NCBI RefSeq assembly: GCF_014656355.1
Contig: NZ_BNCG01000002.1
Span: forward strand, 82,463 to 146,462
Direction: 5' to 3'
Origin: Camelimonas fluminis
Lineage (GTDB): Bacteria > Pseudomonadota > Alphaproteobacteria > Rhizobiales > Beijerinckiaceae
Length of the DNA: 64,000 nt
The notes under the pieces are model-generated. The model worked only from the letters and a program-made list of their open reading frames with translations, was not told the DNA's origin and did not search any database. Positions 50,141 to 57,247 of this stretch are shown here, piece by piece. Position 1 is the stretch's first letter. The number at the start of each line of letters is the position of its first letter. A program made the position numbers and the translations under genes.

Positions 50141-50482
50141 ATGGACGCTGACAAATCCACTCTGACATTTGCCGCCCCGCCAACGATCGAGACGGAATTG
50201 CGGGACTATCCGTATGTTTCCATACGGTTCCGCTGCTATTTTTGCGGTCGTCGGGCTGACGTGCGCTCGGTTGCCTGCGCGGCCAAATACGGCCACCGCG
50301 TAACCATGGGCCGCCTGTTGCTGCTGTTCCGCAAAGGGTGTCGTTGGTCCGATGAGCGCATTCGCAAGCCGCAAAAATATGGGATGCGGTGCGCTGGTTA
50401 TTGCTATGATCTGTACAGGGAGCAGCCGGCGGATATTCCGCCGTTTCGCGACCAGGCCAAGCCCTTTACGTCAGAGCCTTAG
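50141..50482 (+). CDS. Cys-rich putative zinc-binding protein, SOS-linked
   Basis: 113 aa from 50141, with GAGGCAGG upstream. Start MDADKSTLTFAAPPTIETEL, then FRCYFCGRRADVRSVACAAK (CxxC plus another Cys and a His) and GMRCAGYCYDLYREQP. Two Cys pairs and a His suggest one or two zinc sites. The basic middle region (RLLLLFRKGCRWSDERIRKP) fits nucleic-acid binding. No family recognised. It is the first gene after the SOS box and 9 bp upstream of the SRAP gene, so the two probably form one damage-induced unit. Confidence 0.7.
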   Translation: MDADKSTLTFAAPPTIETELRDYPYVSIRFRCYFCGRRADVRSVACAAKYGHRVTMGRLLLLFRKGCRWSDERIRKPQKYGMRCAGYCYDLYREQPADIPPFRDQAKPFTSEP

Positions 50483-50491
50483 AGGTCCGGC

Positions 50492-51202
50492 ATGTGCAAC
50501 CTATACAGCCAGACCAAAGGGCCGCAGGCCATCGTTGAGCTCGCCCGGGCGATGCGGTCGGACGCCGGCAATCTCCAGCCTGGCGACGTCTATCCGGATT
50601 ATCTCGCCCCGATCGTCCGTAATGAGGTTGGCGAGCGCGTGTTGGCCATGGCGCGCTGGGGCATGCCATCGTCTCGGCAGGCCATTTATGAGGCGGCGAC
50701 CAAGCGAGCTGACAAGCTTCGAGCCAAAGGCAAAGACGTCGATTTTGACGATCTGCTCAAGATGGAGCCGGACGGCGGCACAACCAACGTGCGCAACACC
50801 AAATCGCGCCATTGGCAACCATGGCTGACGCCGGAGCATCGCTGCCTTGTGCCGCTTACGGCCTTCAGCGAGCCCGGCCGCGATTCGGCCGGGAAATACC
50901 AGCCGGTATGGTTCCGCTTGCGCGGCGATGATCCTGAGCCATTGGCGTTTTTTGCCGGGATCGAGCTGCGCGGCTGGGAGGGCGTCCGCAAGATCAAGAC
51001 AGGCTGGGAGACGGCAGATCTGTTTGCGTTTTTGACCTGCGAGCCCAATGAAATCGTGCGGCCCATCCACCCCAAGGCCATGCCGGTGATCCTGACGGTT
51101 CCAGATGAGATCGATGTGTGGATGCGGGCGCCGTGGGCCGAGGCTAGCGCCCTACAGCGTCCGCTGGCGGATGACGCGCTGGAGGTGTTTGAGCGGATAT
51201 AG
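50492..51202 (+). CDS. SRAP family protein (SOS response-associated, YedK/HMCES-like)
   Basis: 236 aa. Catalytic Cys2 directly follows the start Met (MCNLYS). Other active-site residues are visible: Asn99 (TTNVRNT), Glu127 (FSEPGRD), His193 ([12 protein letters not shown]). SRAP proteins trap abasic sites in single-stranded DNA through a stable Cys2 thiazolidine link, shielding them until repair. It is second in the unit behind an SOS box and near Ku. It converges with, and overlaps, the minus-strand gene at 51144 by 59 bp. Confidence 0.93.
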   Translation: MCNLYSQTKGPQAIVELARAMRSDAGNLQPGDVYPDYLAPIVRNEVGERVLAMARWGMPSSRQAIYEAATKRADKLRAKGKDVDFDDLLKMEPDGGTTNVRNTKSRHWQPWLTPEHRCLVPLTAFSEPGRDSAGKYQPVWFRLRGDDPEPLAFFAGIELRGWEGVRKIKTGWETADLFAFLTCEPNEIVRPIHPKAMPVILTVPDEIDVWMRAPWAEASALQRPLADDALEVFERI

Positions 51203-51722
51203 ACCAGCCGTGCTCCACCGGCCGCGTCGGGATATCCGCCAGCGACCAGCCACGCCAGGTGCTGATTTGGCTGTCAGACTTGCCCCTCAACCATTTGGCA
51301 ACCTGGCGCAGGCCGGCGTAGGTGTTGCGCCACGGATGGGGCGCAAACAGGTCCGCATTGTGCTCGCACCAGAGGCGCAGGTTGCGGACCTCGCGGCGGT
51401 AGCCGGTCGGGTCAATGACGATCCAGACGCTGGCGTTGATATTGGTCTCAAATCTCCCTGATCGGGGCGACAGCTTTGCGGCCGCAACGCCAATTGGCTG
51501 CACGCGGCTCGCCCGCTCCCGCCGCTCCCGGGCAATACGGACCTTTGATCCCTCGCCGTCCCACATCTCGCGGATGCTGGCCCATCCCTGGGCGCGCAAC
51601 TCTGCCGCGCAGGGAGCGGAGCAGGCAATCTTGCGGGATTTTATCTTAGCCTCAAATGTGGTCAGGCAGATCGGGCAGGCGCGGGTGCGCAAGGCATTGC
51701 GGCTGCGGCTTGCAGGCGGCAT
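51144..51722 (-). CDS. Hypothetical phage protein with zinc-finger-like N-terminus
   Basis: 192 aa. The N-terminus has CPICLTTF and [10 protein letters not shown] (two Cys pairs, about 17-40), a possible zinc ribbon of HNH-associated type. The middle reads [20 protein letters not shown], then [20 protein letters not shown] and [10 protein letters not shown], like the DNA-binding part seen in some homing-endonuclease-associated proteins. No HNH catalytic motif is present. It is the last gene of the leftward right-arm operon and overlaps SRAP 3' to 3'. Confidence 0.55.
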   Translation of the reverse strand: MPPASRSRNALRTRACPICLTTFEAKIKSRKIACSAPCAAELRAQGWASIREMWDGEGSKVRIARERRERASRVQPIGVAAAKLSPRSGRFETNINASVWIVIDPTGYRREVRNLRLWCEHNADLFAPHPWRNTYAGLRQVAKWLRGKSDSQISTWRGWSLADIPTRPVEHGWSISAQTPPARHPPADAVGR

Positions 51723-51844
51723 GGATCAATCCCTGAGATTGGGGAGACAAGGGTGTCTTTTGATCCACGCCCTTTCGGGCGACTCGAAATGAGATACGGT
51801 TTAGATTTCAATCCGCGCCCGGAGACGACATCCCAATCATCCAT
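51662..51844 (-). CDS. Possible small protein in the right-arm operon
   Basis: 60 aa: MDDWDVVSGRGLKSKPYLIS, SRPKGRGSKDTLVSPISGID. It lies between two genes of the leftward operon and overlaps the start of the next (51722). The first 45 residues look protein-like; the Ala/Pro tail does not. Weak ribosome site. A plus-strand frame (51753-51950) covers the same DNA with equal plausibility. Confidence 0.3.
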   Translation of the reverse strand: MDDWDVVSGRGLKSKPYLISSRPKGRGSKDTLVSPISGIDPCRLQAAAAMPCAPAPARSA

Positions 51845-51859
51845 TCAGGCGGCGGGTTG

Positions 51860-52123
51860 TCAATCGTCATCGCGGGCAAGCGCCGCCAGGACACGCGGAA
51901 GGGCGTCATGCGCCTTTTCATTGAGCGCCTTGAGCCGCCCCAAGTGCTGACCGGCGGCGTCGACGTCGCCACGTTCAAGATGCTTTTCGATGGCGCGCAA
52001 GGTGTCGTCGTGATCGGCGCGCCAACTGTCCGCCCAGTCGAGCGCGATCTCACGTCTGGTATCTGCTGATCCGGCCCTGCTAAGCCGGTCGCCGATTGAC
52101 CGTCGCTTGGGCGACTGGCTCAT
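51860..52123 (-). CDS. Hypothetical protein
   Basis: 87 aa from 52123, coupled to the upstream gene by ATGA. MSQSPKRRSIGDRLSRAGSA, then DTRREIALDWADSWRADHDD, TLRAIEKHLERGDVDAAGQH and LGRLKALNEKAHDAL. All-helical and charged, perhaps a TPR-like pair. No family recognised. Confidence 0.6.
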   Translation of the reverse strand: MSQSPKRRSIGDRLSRAGSADTRREIALDWADSWRADHDDTLRAIEKHLERGDVDAAGQHLGRLKALNEKAHDALPRVLAALARDDD

Positions 52124-52722
52124 AGCTCGTCCTTTTTGGCTTCGATCTCCGCGATCACGCTCGCGAGCACGGCGGCCCGCTGTCGGGCGATCGTCAGGAG
52201 ATCTGCCCAGACACCGGCGCGTGGCGATGACCTGCCCTGCCGCCAATCATTGATGGTCGCCTTGCTGATCCCAAGGGCGTTGGACATCGGCGTCTGCCAT
52301 TTATCGCCCCACAGCGCGAGCCCGACCCGACTGAAGAGATTCTGCGGTTGGCCCCATGGCTCTGACCGCACCTGAGCGATAAGGGCCAGTGCCTCTTTCC
52401 CATTGGCATGGGGCATCTCGGCGCTGACGATTCTTTGTCTGCTCAGGGCGCTGTCAAACTCCAGGCGCGCCAGTCGCCCCGTCTCATCCAGCATCTGCAT
52501 CAGACCGGCGGTGTCGGCCATAAAGCCGCCGGTTGGCGATTTATGCTCAATCCGGGCGTCCTCGGTGCGGCGGTCAATCTCGGCCTCGATGGCGAGCGCC
52601 GCCTCATGCAGTCCGCGCACATGGGTGATGCCGTCAATTCCGCCGGCCTCGAGCATGGCCAGCCGAAGGCCGATCTGGCCGGATACGCTGGCATCTGGAT
52701 GGGCGACATGGTCGTTGCTCAT
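52120..52722 (-). CDS. HTH-containing regulatory protein
   Basis: 200 aa. The N-terminal two thirds are helical (IGLRLAMLEAGGIDGITHVR, LHEAALAIEAEIDRRTEDAR). The C-terminal third is a Cro/C1-type helix-turn-helix: WGDKWQTPMSNALGISKATI, NDWRQGRSSPRAG. This C-terminal placing of the HTH is unusual for a phage repressor. Coupled on both sides by ATGA; may regulate its own operon. Confidence 0.65.
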   Translation of the reverse strand: MSNDHVAHPDASVSGQIGLRLAMLEAGGIDGITHVRGLHEAALAIEAEIDRRTEDARIEHKSPTGGFMADTAGLMQMLDETGRLARLEFDSALSRQRIVSAEMPHANGKEALALIAQVRSEPWGQPQNLFSRVGLALWGDKWQTPMSNALGISKATINDWRQGRSSPRAGVWADLLTIARQRAAVLASVIAEIEAKKDEL

Positions 52723-53036
52723 AATACGGATCCCGCCTCAACTCCGTGGGTAATGATGGTCATGATCTGATCGTCTGTCGGCTCTGCGTCGACCACCCAG
52801 CTCTCGTACCACTGGGCGTCTGGCGGGCTAAAAACCTCCATCTCGATCAGCCAGACCTGCTGGCCGTTGGACTTGCGCGTGTAGGTCCAGAGGCTCACCG
52901 CGCGCTGGGTAAAGCTAAAACCTGCCGCAACCTCCTGCGCCGGACGCACTGGATGGCACTCAATCCCGCCCAGGTCGCGGGTGATATCACGCAGTTTCGG
53001 CCCGTCTTCGGCGATATGGACTTGCAACACCTGCAT
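52719..53036 (-). CDS. Hypothetical protein
   Basis: 105 aa from 53036 (GGGAGGCCAGC upstream). Start MQVLQVHIAEDGPKLRDITR; beta-rich later part FSFTQRAVSLWTYTRKSNGQ, QVWLIEMEVFSPPDAQWYES, then DDQIMTIITHGVEAG. No family recognised. Coupled to the HTH gene. Confidence 0.6.
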   Translation of the reverse strand: MQVLQVHIAEDGPKLRDITRDLGGIECHPVRPAQEVAAGFSFTQRAVSLWTYTRKSNGQQVWLIEMEVFSPPDAQWYESWVVDAEPTDDQIMTIITHGVEAGSVL

Positions 53037-53047
53037 GCTGGCCTCCC

Positions 53048-53431
53048 TCAAATCCCTTGGTTGCGCCGCGCCGCGTGTGCACGGGCTCTGGCGAGGGCCG
53101 CGCGCTCTGCTCGCATCACGGCTGTCTGCGCGTCTTTGATGGCCGGCAGCGCGGCTCTGAGCGCCCGCCAGTGCTCAGGCGGGATGCGCCACCCCTCACT
53201 GCCCCGTGTACCGGCCATCCTGCTGGCGCCCGGCAGTTTGCTGGCGATGATCGACGCATGATGGTGTGGGGAGATCCACACAGTATAGCGGCCGACCCGG
53301 CCACCCGTGCCGTTTGGCGTGTCGAGCCCAAACCGCGAGTTGGGGTCATCCGCGTCAAGGCTCGACCACTCTGACCAGTCCTCAAACAGACCGGCGTCGA
53401 TCTCGCGTGCGATGTCATGGGTGTGGGCCAC
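53048..53431 (-). CDS. Hypothetical protein
   Basis: 127 aa: MAHTHDIAREIDAGLFEDWS, SRFGLDTPNGTGGRVGRYTV, WISPHHHASIIASKLPGASR, then a long Ala/Arg-rich helix (AQTAVMRAERAALARARAHA). The His-rich HHH and the DTPNG loop are notable but match no family I know. Confidence 0.6.
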   Translation of the reverse strand: MAHTHDIAREIDAGLFEDWSEWSSLDADDPNSRFGLDTPNGTGGRVGRYTVWISPHHHASIIASKLPGASRMAGTRGSEGWRIPPEHWRALRAALPAIKDAQTAVMRAERAALARARAHAARRNQGI

Positions 53432-53476
53432 GTTCCGCCTCCCAGGATGCGGGGCCGTTGCCGGCCCCGTCAGTCC

Positions 53477-53929
53477 TTACGCCTTGATGGTGTGGGTGAT
53501 CAGCGCCTTGGCGCCGGCATCATCCGTCAGGGCCGCGGCGGCGGCGCGACCGGCGGCGCGGTTGTCGATCCACCAGGCTGCCGCGGTCTTGGCGGCGGCG
53601 GCGTCCATGGCGGCGTAGGCGGCGGCAATGCCAGCTTCGGCGGCGGCGTTTCCGGCCATGCGCTGGGCGATGGCCCCGATCGCGGCGCGCTGCGCCTTCA
53701 GGTCGGCGATGATGGTAGCGCGGATCTCGGTAGCCCAAGCGACCTGCTTCTCAGAGCCTTCGAGGGCGGGAAGCTCACCGGCGGCCTCAACGGCCTTGGC
53801 GGCCTTGTAACAGGCATCACAAACCTTGTCGGCCATCCAGGCCAGTTTGCGGGAGCGGTCTTTCTCCGGGCCATACAGCTCAACCGTTTCGGTGTGGCCG
53901 CAAGAAAATTTGGCGGTGTACTTGGCCAT
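53477..53929 (-). CDS. Hypothetical protein with a zinc-finger-like N-terminus
   Basis: 150 aa from 53929. MAKYTAKFSCGHTETVELYG, then KLAWMADKVCDACYKAAKAV: one Cys-Gly-His and one CDAC form a possible zinc site (about 10-41). From about 60 onward it is an Ala-rich helix (GAIAQRMAGNAAAEAGIAAA, YAAMDAAAAKTAAAWWIDNR). First gene of the leftward right-arm operon. No family recognised. Confidence 0.65.
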   Translation of the reverse strand: MAKYTAKFSCGHTETVELYGPEKDRSRKLAWMADKVCDACYKAAKAVEAAGELPALEGSEKQVAWATEIRATIIADLKAQRAAIGAIAQRMAGNAAAEAGIAAAYAAMDAAAAKTAAAWWIDNRAAGRAAAAALTDDAGAKALITHTIKA

Positions 53930-53981
53930 GGTGAGGTCTTCCCTGTTGCGGGGCGGGCTGTCCTGCCCCCTGAACAAGATC

Positions 53982-54037
53982 AATATAGTACGACATCCCC
54001 GGATTTGTAAATATTTAAATTCGGCAAAATCGAATTT
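53982..54037. promoter_or_regulatory. Divergent promoter/operator region of the right arm
   Basis: For the leftward operon, minus-strand TTTACA (complement at 54006-54011), 18-bp spacer and TATATT (complement at 53982-53987) form a sigma70-like promoter. Beside it lies an inverted repeat AAATTCG / CGAATTT (54017-54023 and 54031-54037) with a 7-bp spacer, 13 bp before the dNMP kinase start. The region is AT-rich compared with the genes. Confidence 0.55.
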
Positions 54038-54050
54038 ATTTGGAGGACAC

Positions 54051-54635
54051 ATGCTGATTGGACTGATGGGCTATGCCGGGGTCGGCAAGAGCACCGTGGC
54101 GCGCATCCTCTGCGCGGAGCATGGGTTTGTTGCTCCGCATATCGCATCGCCGATCAAGACGATGCTGGGCGCCCTCCTCCGATCAACCGGCTATGACGCC
54201 CAGACCGTCGCCCGGTTTGTTGACGGCGATCTCAAGCGGGAGATCATCCCGGAGCTTGGCGTCACCGCGACAGAGGCCCAACAAACAATCGGCGATTGGG
54301 GCCGCGTCTGCCGGCCGGATCTTTGGCTGTCGCTCTGGCTGGCCAAGGCTGACGCGATTATAGCGGCCGGCGGGCGTGTGGTGCAGGAGAGCGTGCGCTT
54401 TGCGGATGAGGCGACGGCGATCAAGGCGCGTGGCGGCATCCTGATAGAGGTGCGCCGGCCGGGCTTTGGGCCGCTGTCCGCGCATGCCTCGGAGGCGGTG
54501 CCCAGTGCCGGCGATATTATCCTTGACAACTGCAATTGCCCTACCGATCTGGCGCGGCAATGCGCTTGCTCCATTGGTAATCTGTGTTTACAAACCCCGC
54601 GTTTTAAGGGCCATTTCGGCACTTTCGCGCGTTAA
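54051..54635 (+). CDS. Deoxynucleoside monophosphate kinase-like P-loop protein
   Basis: 194 aa from 54051 (GGAGGACAC upstream). The P-loop is GYAGVGKST (residues 7-15). Other parts: SPIKTMLGALLRSTGYDAQT, TEAQQTIGDWGRVCRPDLWL, VVQESVRFADEATAIKARGG and LIEVRRPG, which match phage dNMP kinases (T4 gene 1 type) that supply dNDPs for replication. It ends 52 bp before attR. It pairs logically with the HD 5'-nucleotidase-like gene on the left arm. The Cys-rich tail NCNCPTDLARQCACSIGNLC is unusual. Confidence 0.82.
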   Translation: MLIGLMGYAGVGKSTVARILCAEHGFVAPHIASPIKTMLGALLRSTGYDAQTVARFVDGDLKREIIPELGVTATEAQQTIGDWGRVCRPDLWLSLWLAKADAIIAAGGRVVQESVRFADEATAIKARGGILIEVRRPGFGPLSAHASEAVPSAGDIILDNCNCPTDLARQCACSIGNLCLQTPRFKGHFGTFAR

Positions 54636-54640
54636 GACTG

Positions 54641-54656
54641 CAAACTTATAAGTTTG
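54641..54656. promoter_or_regulatory. 16-bp perfect palindrome beside attR
   Basis: CAAACTTATAAGTTTG, a perfect palindrome 31 bp inside attR and just after the dNMP kinase stop. It could be an integrase/excisionase or host-factor site, or a very small terminator. AT-rich surroundings (54640-54690) fit an IHF-type bend. Confidence 0.45.
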
Positions 54657-54687
54657 AAGTATCGATGAATTTTCAAAAAATCACTTC

Positions 54688-54747
54688 CTTTTAATCAGTA
54701 GGTCCAGGGTTCGAATCCCTGCGCGCTCACCACCATTGCCTTGATAT
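54688..54747 (+). repeat. attR core (60-bp direct repeat with attL)
   Basis: Identical to 10148-10207. It is the displaced host 3' part of tRNA-Lys. It lacks the 5' half, so it is not a functional tRNA. Confidence 0.97.
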
Positions 54748-55076
54748 TGCAGATTTAATCCGGCTGCTGCATTATCGTGAAAAGGCATATGGCCTGCAAA
54801 TGGACATGTGCGTTTGCACCCCCCTCCCGTGTCCGTCCCTGGTCAGATGACGACTACGCCAGGTCAGGCTGGACGCGCATCCGCATCGCCGTCTTCCCAT
54901 TCACAAATCGTGCTTTTACCCCCTGCCCGGTATGCATCGTCCGCGATTCTGCATGGGAGGCTGGCCTCCAGACAGTTCGCCCCGACCTGTCTTCAGCCGG
55001 GGCGCGAAGCGTGCGTTGTGGGCCGTCTGAAGGCCCGGAGGAAGCCTGGGAGCTGTCCAGCTCGCCCGGCTTGCCG
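54748..55076. other. Host flank beyond attR with prophage-like sequence; no gene seen
   Basis: 329 bp without a convincing gene. The first roughly 95 bp (54748-54842) resemble 10208 to about 10305, the DNA between attL and the integrase stop, at perhaps three bases in four by eye. They include degenerate arm-type sites (54793-54800 and 54812-54818) at the same 20-bp spacing and a C-run at the same place. After that the likeness fades. The stretch looks like a remnant of an earlier related element. Open frames here, including one from 54777, show no family features. Confidence 0.6.
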
Positions 55077-55979
55077 TCAGCCGAGGCCGACGGATTGCCG
55101 GGGCTTGATCTCGCCGAAGATCCGGCGCGCCTTGCGCGCAACCTGCTCGGCCTCTTGTGCATAGGGCAGCGCCAGTCGTTCGTAGACGCCCCGCACCGTA
55201 CGGCTTGTCACTTTCCGGCCCTTGCGCTGGTAAAAGATGGAGCGGTTGGCTTTTGCCGCCCGGGGAAAAACCCGCGCCGCCGGTTCTCCAGGCTTCGCCG
55301 TGGCCAGGGCGGCAAGTTTCGCCGCCTTCCGGACGCCGAGAAAGTGCGCGGCGTACAGGTCTGTGTCGGTGGCCTCACGCTCCAGACTGGTTTTCAGGTA
55401 GCAGGCGTCACGCTTCAGCATCTCCGCGGCCATGGCTGCGGCAAGATCGGGATTCTTGCGTAACCCGAGGATACAGGCGCGGCGCGCGCCGTTCGCAACC
55501 TCGCCTGATGGGTCGATCATGGCGGCCTCACGGGCCAGGCCATGCCTGGCCCCGAACTGGCGCACGGCGGTAAGCCAGGTGCTGTCGATGAACTGGTACA
55601 GGCCGGTCGCGCTCGACGTGCGCGCCCTGGCTTCGGGTTTGAATGCAGACTCCCGATGCGCCACAGCGATAAGCAGCTTCAGATCCACGCCAGTGCCGGC
55701 GCTGGCCCTGACGATGCTCATGGCCACGTCCGCGGGCAGGCTCAGATTGCCAACGCTGATCGTCTCCGGCGCGTAAACCTCACGCAAAACCGCCAGAGGC
55801 TCCACGCGCTCTTCCGCCGGAAGCGGGATCAGAAACGGTGTGATCGCCTGAGACGACCCGGAGATCATGATCGCTGACAGCGTAAATCCGGTCAGGGCGG
55901 ATGTCATGCCAAAAGGGATCCCGGACATGACGCGCTTGACGGCGTCATATCCGGGAATACGTCGAACAAGAATTTTCAC
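55077..55979 (-). CDS. Lytic transglycosylase, SLT domain
   Basis: 300 aa. An N-terminal hydrophobic segment (GMTSALTGFTLSAIMISGSS, about 24-43) acts as signal or membrane anchor. The SLT domain is at about 85-200, with catalytic Glu in AVAHRESAFKPEARARTSSA and the following TGLYQFIDSTW. The C-terminus is basic. It cleaves peptidoglycan glycan strands, in the periplasm, for growth or secretion-system insertion. On the host side of attR. Confidence 0.88.
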   Translation of the reverse strand: MKILVRRIPGYDAVKRVMSGIPFGMTSALTGFTLSAIMISGSSQAITPFLIPLPAEERVEPLAVLREVYAPETISVGNLSLPADVAMSIVRASAGTGVDLKLLIAVAHRESAFKPEARARTSSATGLYQFIDSTWLTAVRQFGARHGLAREAAMIDPSGEVANGARRACILGLRKNPDLAAAMAAEMLKRDACYLKTSLEREATDTDLYAAHFLGVRKAAKLAALATAKPGEPAARVFPRAAKANRSIFYQRKGRKVTSRTVRGVYERLALPYAQEAEQVARKARRIFGEIKPRQSVGLG

Positions 55980-56218
55980 AGTATTTCCTTTCGAGAAATT
56001 ATTCCTAGTATATGGGGGTGAATATAAATGCTTAATTGTGGCAAATTCTGGTTTTACTGATTTATATTCCAGACATCTGAAGATTCAGCGCGTCGACAAG
56101 GTCCATTCGCTATCCCCAGGCCAGGATTTTTGCCGGAGCCCGTCCTCTTTTCGGTCCGCTGCTTTAAGGTGGGGCCTCATGAATCAGCCGCCGCTATCCC
56201 AGGCGCGGGGAGTAACCG

Positions 56219-57016
56219 ATGCGCATTACAACCTGGAACGTGAACTCTGTCCGGCAGCGCCTGGAGCACCTGGAGCAATTTCTGCAAACGGCGGCGCCTG
56301 ACGTACTCTGCCTGCAGGAAATCAAGTGCATGGATGAGGCGTTTCCGGCGGCGCGCATCGAGGCCCTGGGTTACAACGTGGCGGTTCATGGCCAGAAGAC
56401 CTTCAACGGCGTCGCCCTGCTCTCCCGTTTTCCACTGGAGGACGTGCGTCGCGGCCTGCCGGGCGACGAGACCGATGAACAGTCGCGTTATATCGAGGCG
56501 GTGATTTCCGTGAATGGCGGCGCCGTTCGGGTGGCGTCGATCTATCTGCCCAACGGCAACCCCCTGGGCACGGAAAAATTCTCCTACAAGCTGGCCTGGA
56601 TGGAGCGGCTGGGGCGCCATATGGCGGCTTCGGTCGCCGCTGAGGAAACGGCCATTTTCGCCGGCGACTACAACGTCATTCCCGAGCCGCGCGACGCGAA
56701 GGACCCTGCGGCCTGGCTCGGCGACGCGCTGTTCCAGCCAGAAAGCCGCGCGCTCTATCAGGGCTTTCAGAACCTCGGCCTGACGGACGCCTTGCGCGCC
56801 TGCCACGACAGCAGCGGCCTGTACACATTCTGGGACTATCAGGCTGGCGCTTTCCAGCGCGATTTCGGCATCCGCATTGACCACGCCCTGCTGACGCCCC
56901 GCGCCGCCGACCTGCTCCGCGACGCCATCATTCACAAGGAAACCCGCGCCTGGCAAAAGCCATCGGACCACGCGCCGCTGTCCATCGATCTGGAAATCGC
57001 GCCCCGCGCGGCATAG
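56219..57016 (+). CDS. xth: Exodeoxyribonuclease III
   Basis: 265 aa. AP endonuclease and 3'-5' exonuclease of base excision repair. Begins MRITTWNVNSVRQRL (catalytic Asn7), with DVLCLQEIKCMDE (metal Glu), IFAGDYNVIPEPRDAKDP (Asp and Asn), FWDYQAGAFQRDFGIRIDHA and KPSDHAPLSIDL (catalytic Asp-His). Start has no strong Shine-Dalgarno (GGGAG 8 bp upstream, moderate). No operon partner; it is oriented towards the convergent exoR gene 231 bp away. Confidence 0.96.
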   Translation: MRITTWNVNSVRQRLEHLEQFLQTAAPDVLCLQEIKCMDEAFPAARIEALGYNVAVHGQKTFNGVALLSRFPLEDVRRGLPGDETDEQSRYIEAVISVNGGAVRVASIYLPNGNPLGTEKFSYKLAWMERLGRHMAASVAAEETAIFAGDYNVIPEPRDAKDPAAWLGDALFQPESRALYQGFQNLGLTDALRACHDSSGLYTFWDYQAGAFQRDFGIRIDHALLTPRAADLLRDAIIHKETRAWQKPSDHAPLSIDLEIAPRAA

Positions 57017-57247
57017 GGACGCCGCCAAAGCAACGCATGAGGCAACCCGTCAGGGCAACATGCCCAGGAACCTGTGGCCGGACCTGAGGGCTGGCTGCGC
57101 GCTGCTTGCGGTTGCGGACGCGCCGGAATTCCGGCCAGGTTTCGGCCCTGGCGGGTGCGGATGGACATGGTCATGCGCCGGGATTTCCCATCCCGCGCCG
57201 TCATGCACGCAACTGTTTGAGAGATTGGACTGGCGCCTGAACGGCTG

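Larger units (their letters stand above)
10148..54747. mobile_element. Complete prophage, tyrosine-integrase type, inserted in tRNA-Lys
   Basis: About 44.6 kb bounded by a 60-bp perfect direct repeat of the tRNA-Lys 3' part. Order: attL, integrase/excisionase-like and leftward early operon, CI-like repressor, Cro-like protein, replication genes, iterons, late-control region, terminase, lambda-like head, Mu-like contractile tail, fibre, lysis, accessory genes, attR. All expected modules are present and no structural gene appears broken (gp41/gp42 is a programmed frameshift), so it could be inducible. The contractile sheath points to a myovirus-type particle although the head genes are lambda-like. 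Confidence 0.97.

Noticed and set aside
51753-51950. Plus-strand 65-codon frame in the right arm
   Set aside because: It overlaps two leftward genes, lacks a ribosome site, and has a low-complexity end.
54688-54730. Second tRNA-Lys at the right end
   Set aside because: Only the 3' part from the anticodon loop is present; no 5' acceptor or D-arm. It is attR.
10148-54747. Gene transfer agent cluster
   Set aside because: Integrase, att sites, repressor/Cro, replication and lysis modules, and a contractile tail indicate a true prophage, not a siphovirus-like GTA.
54777-55463. 228-codon plus-strand frame beyond attR
   Set aside because: It overlaps most of the transglycosylase 3' end on the other strand and has no family features or ribosome site.
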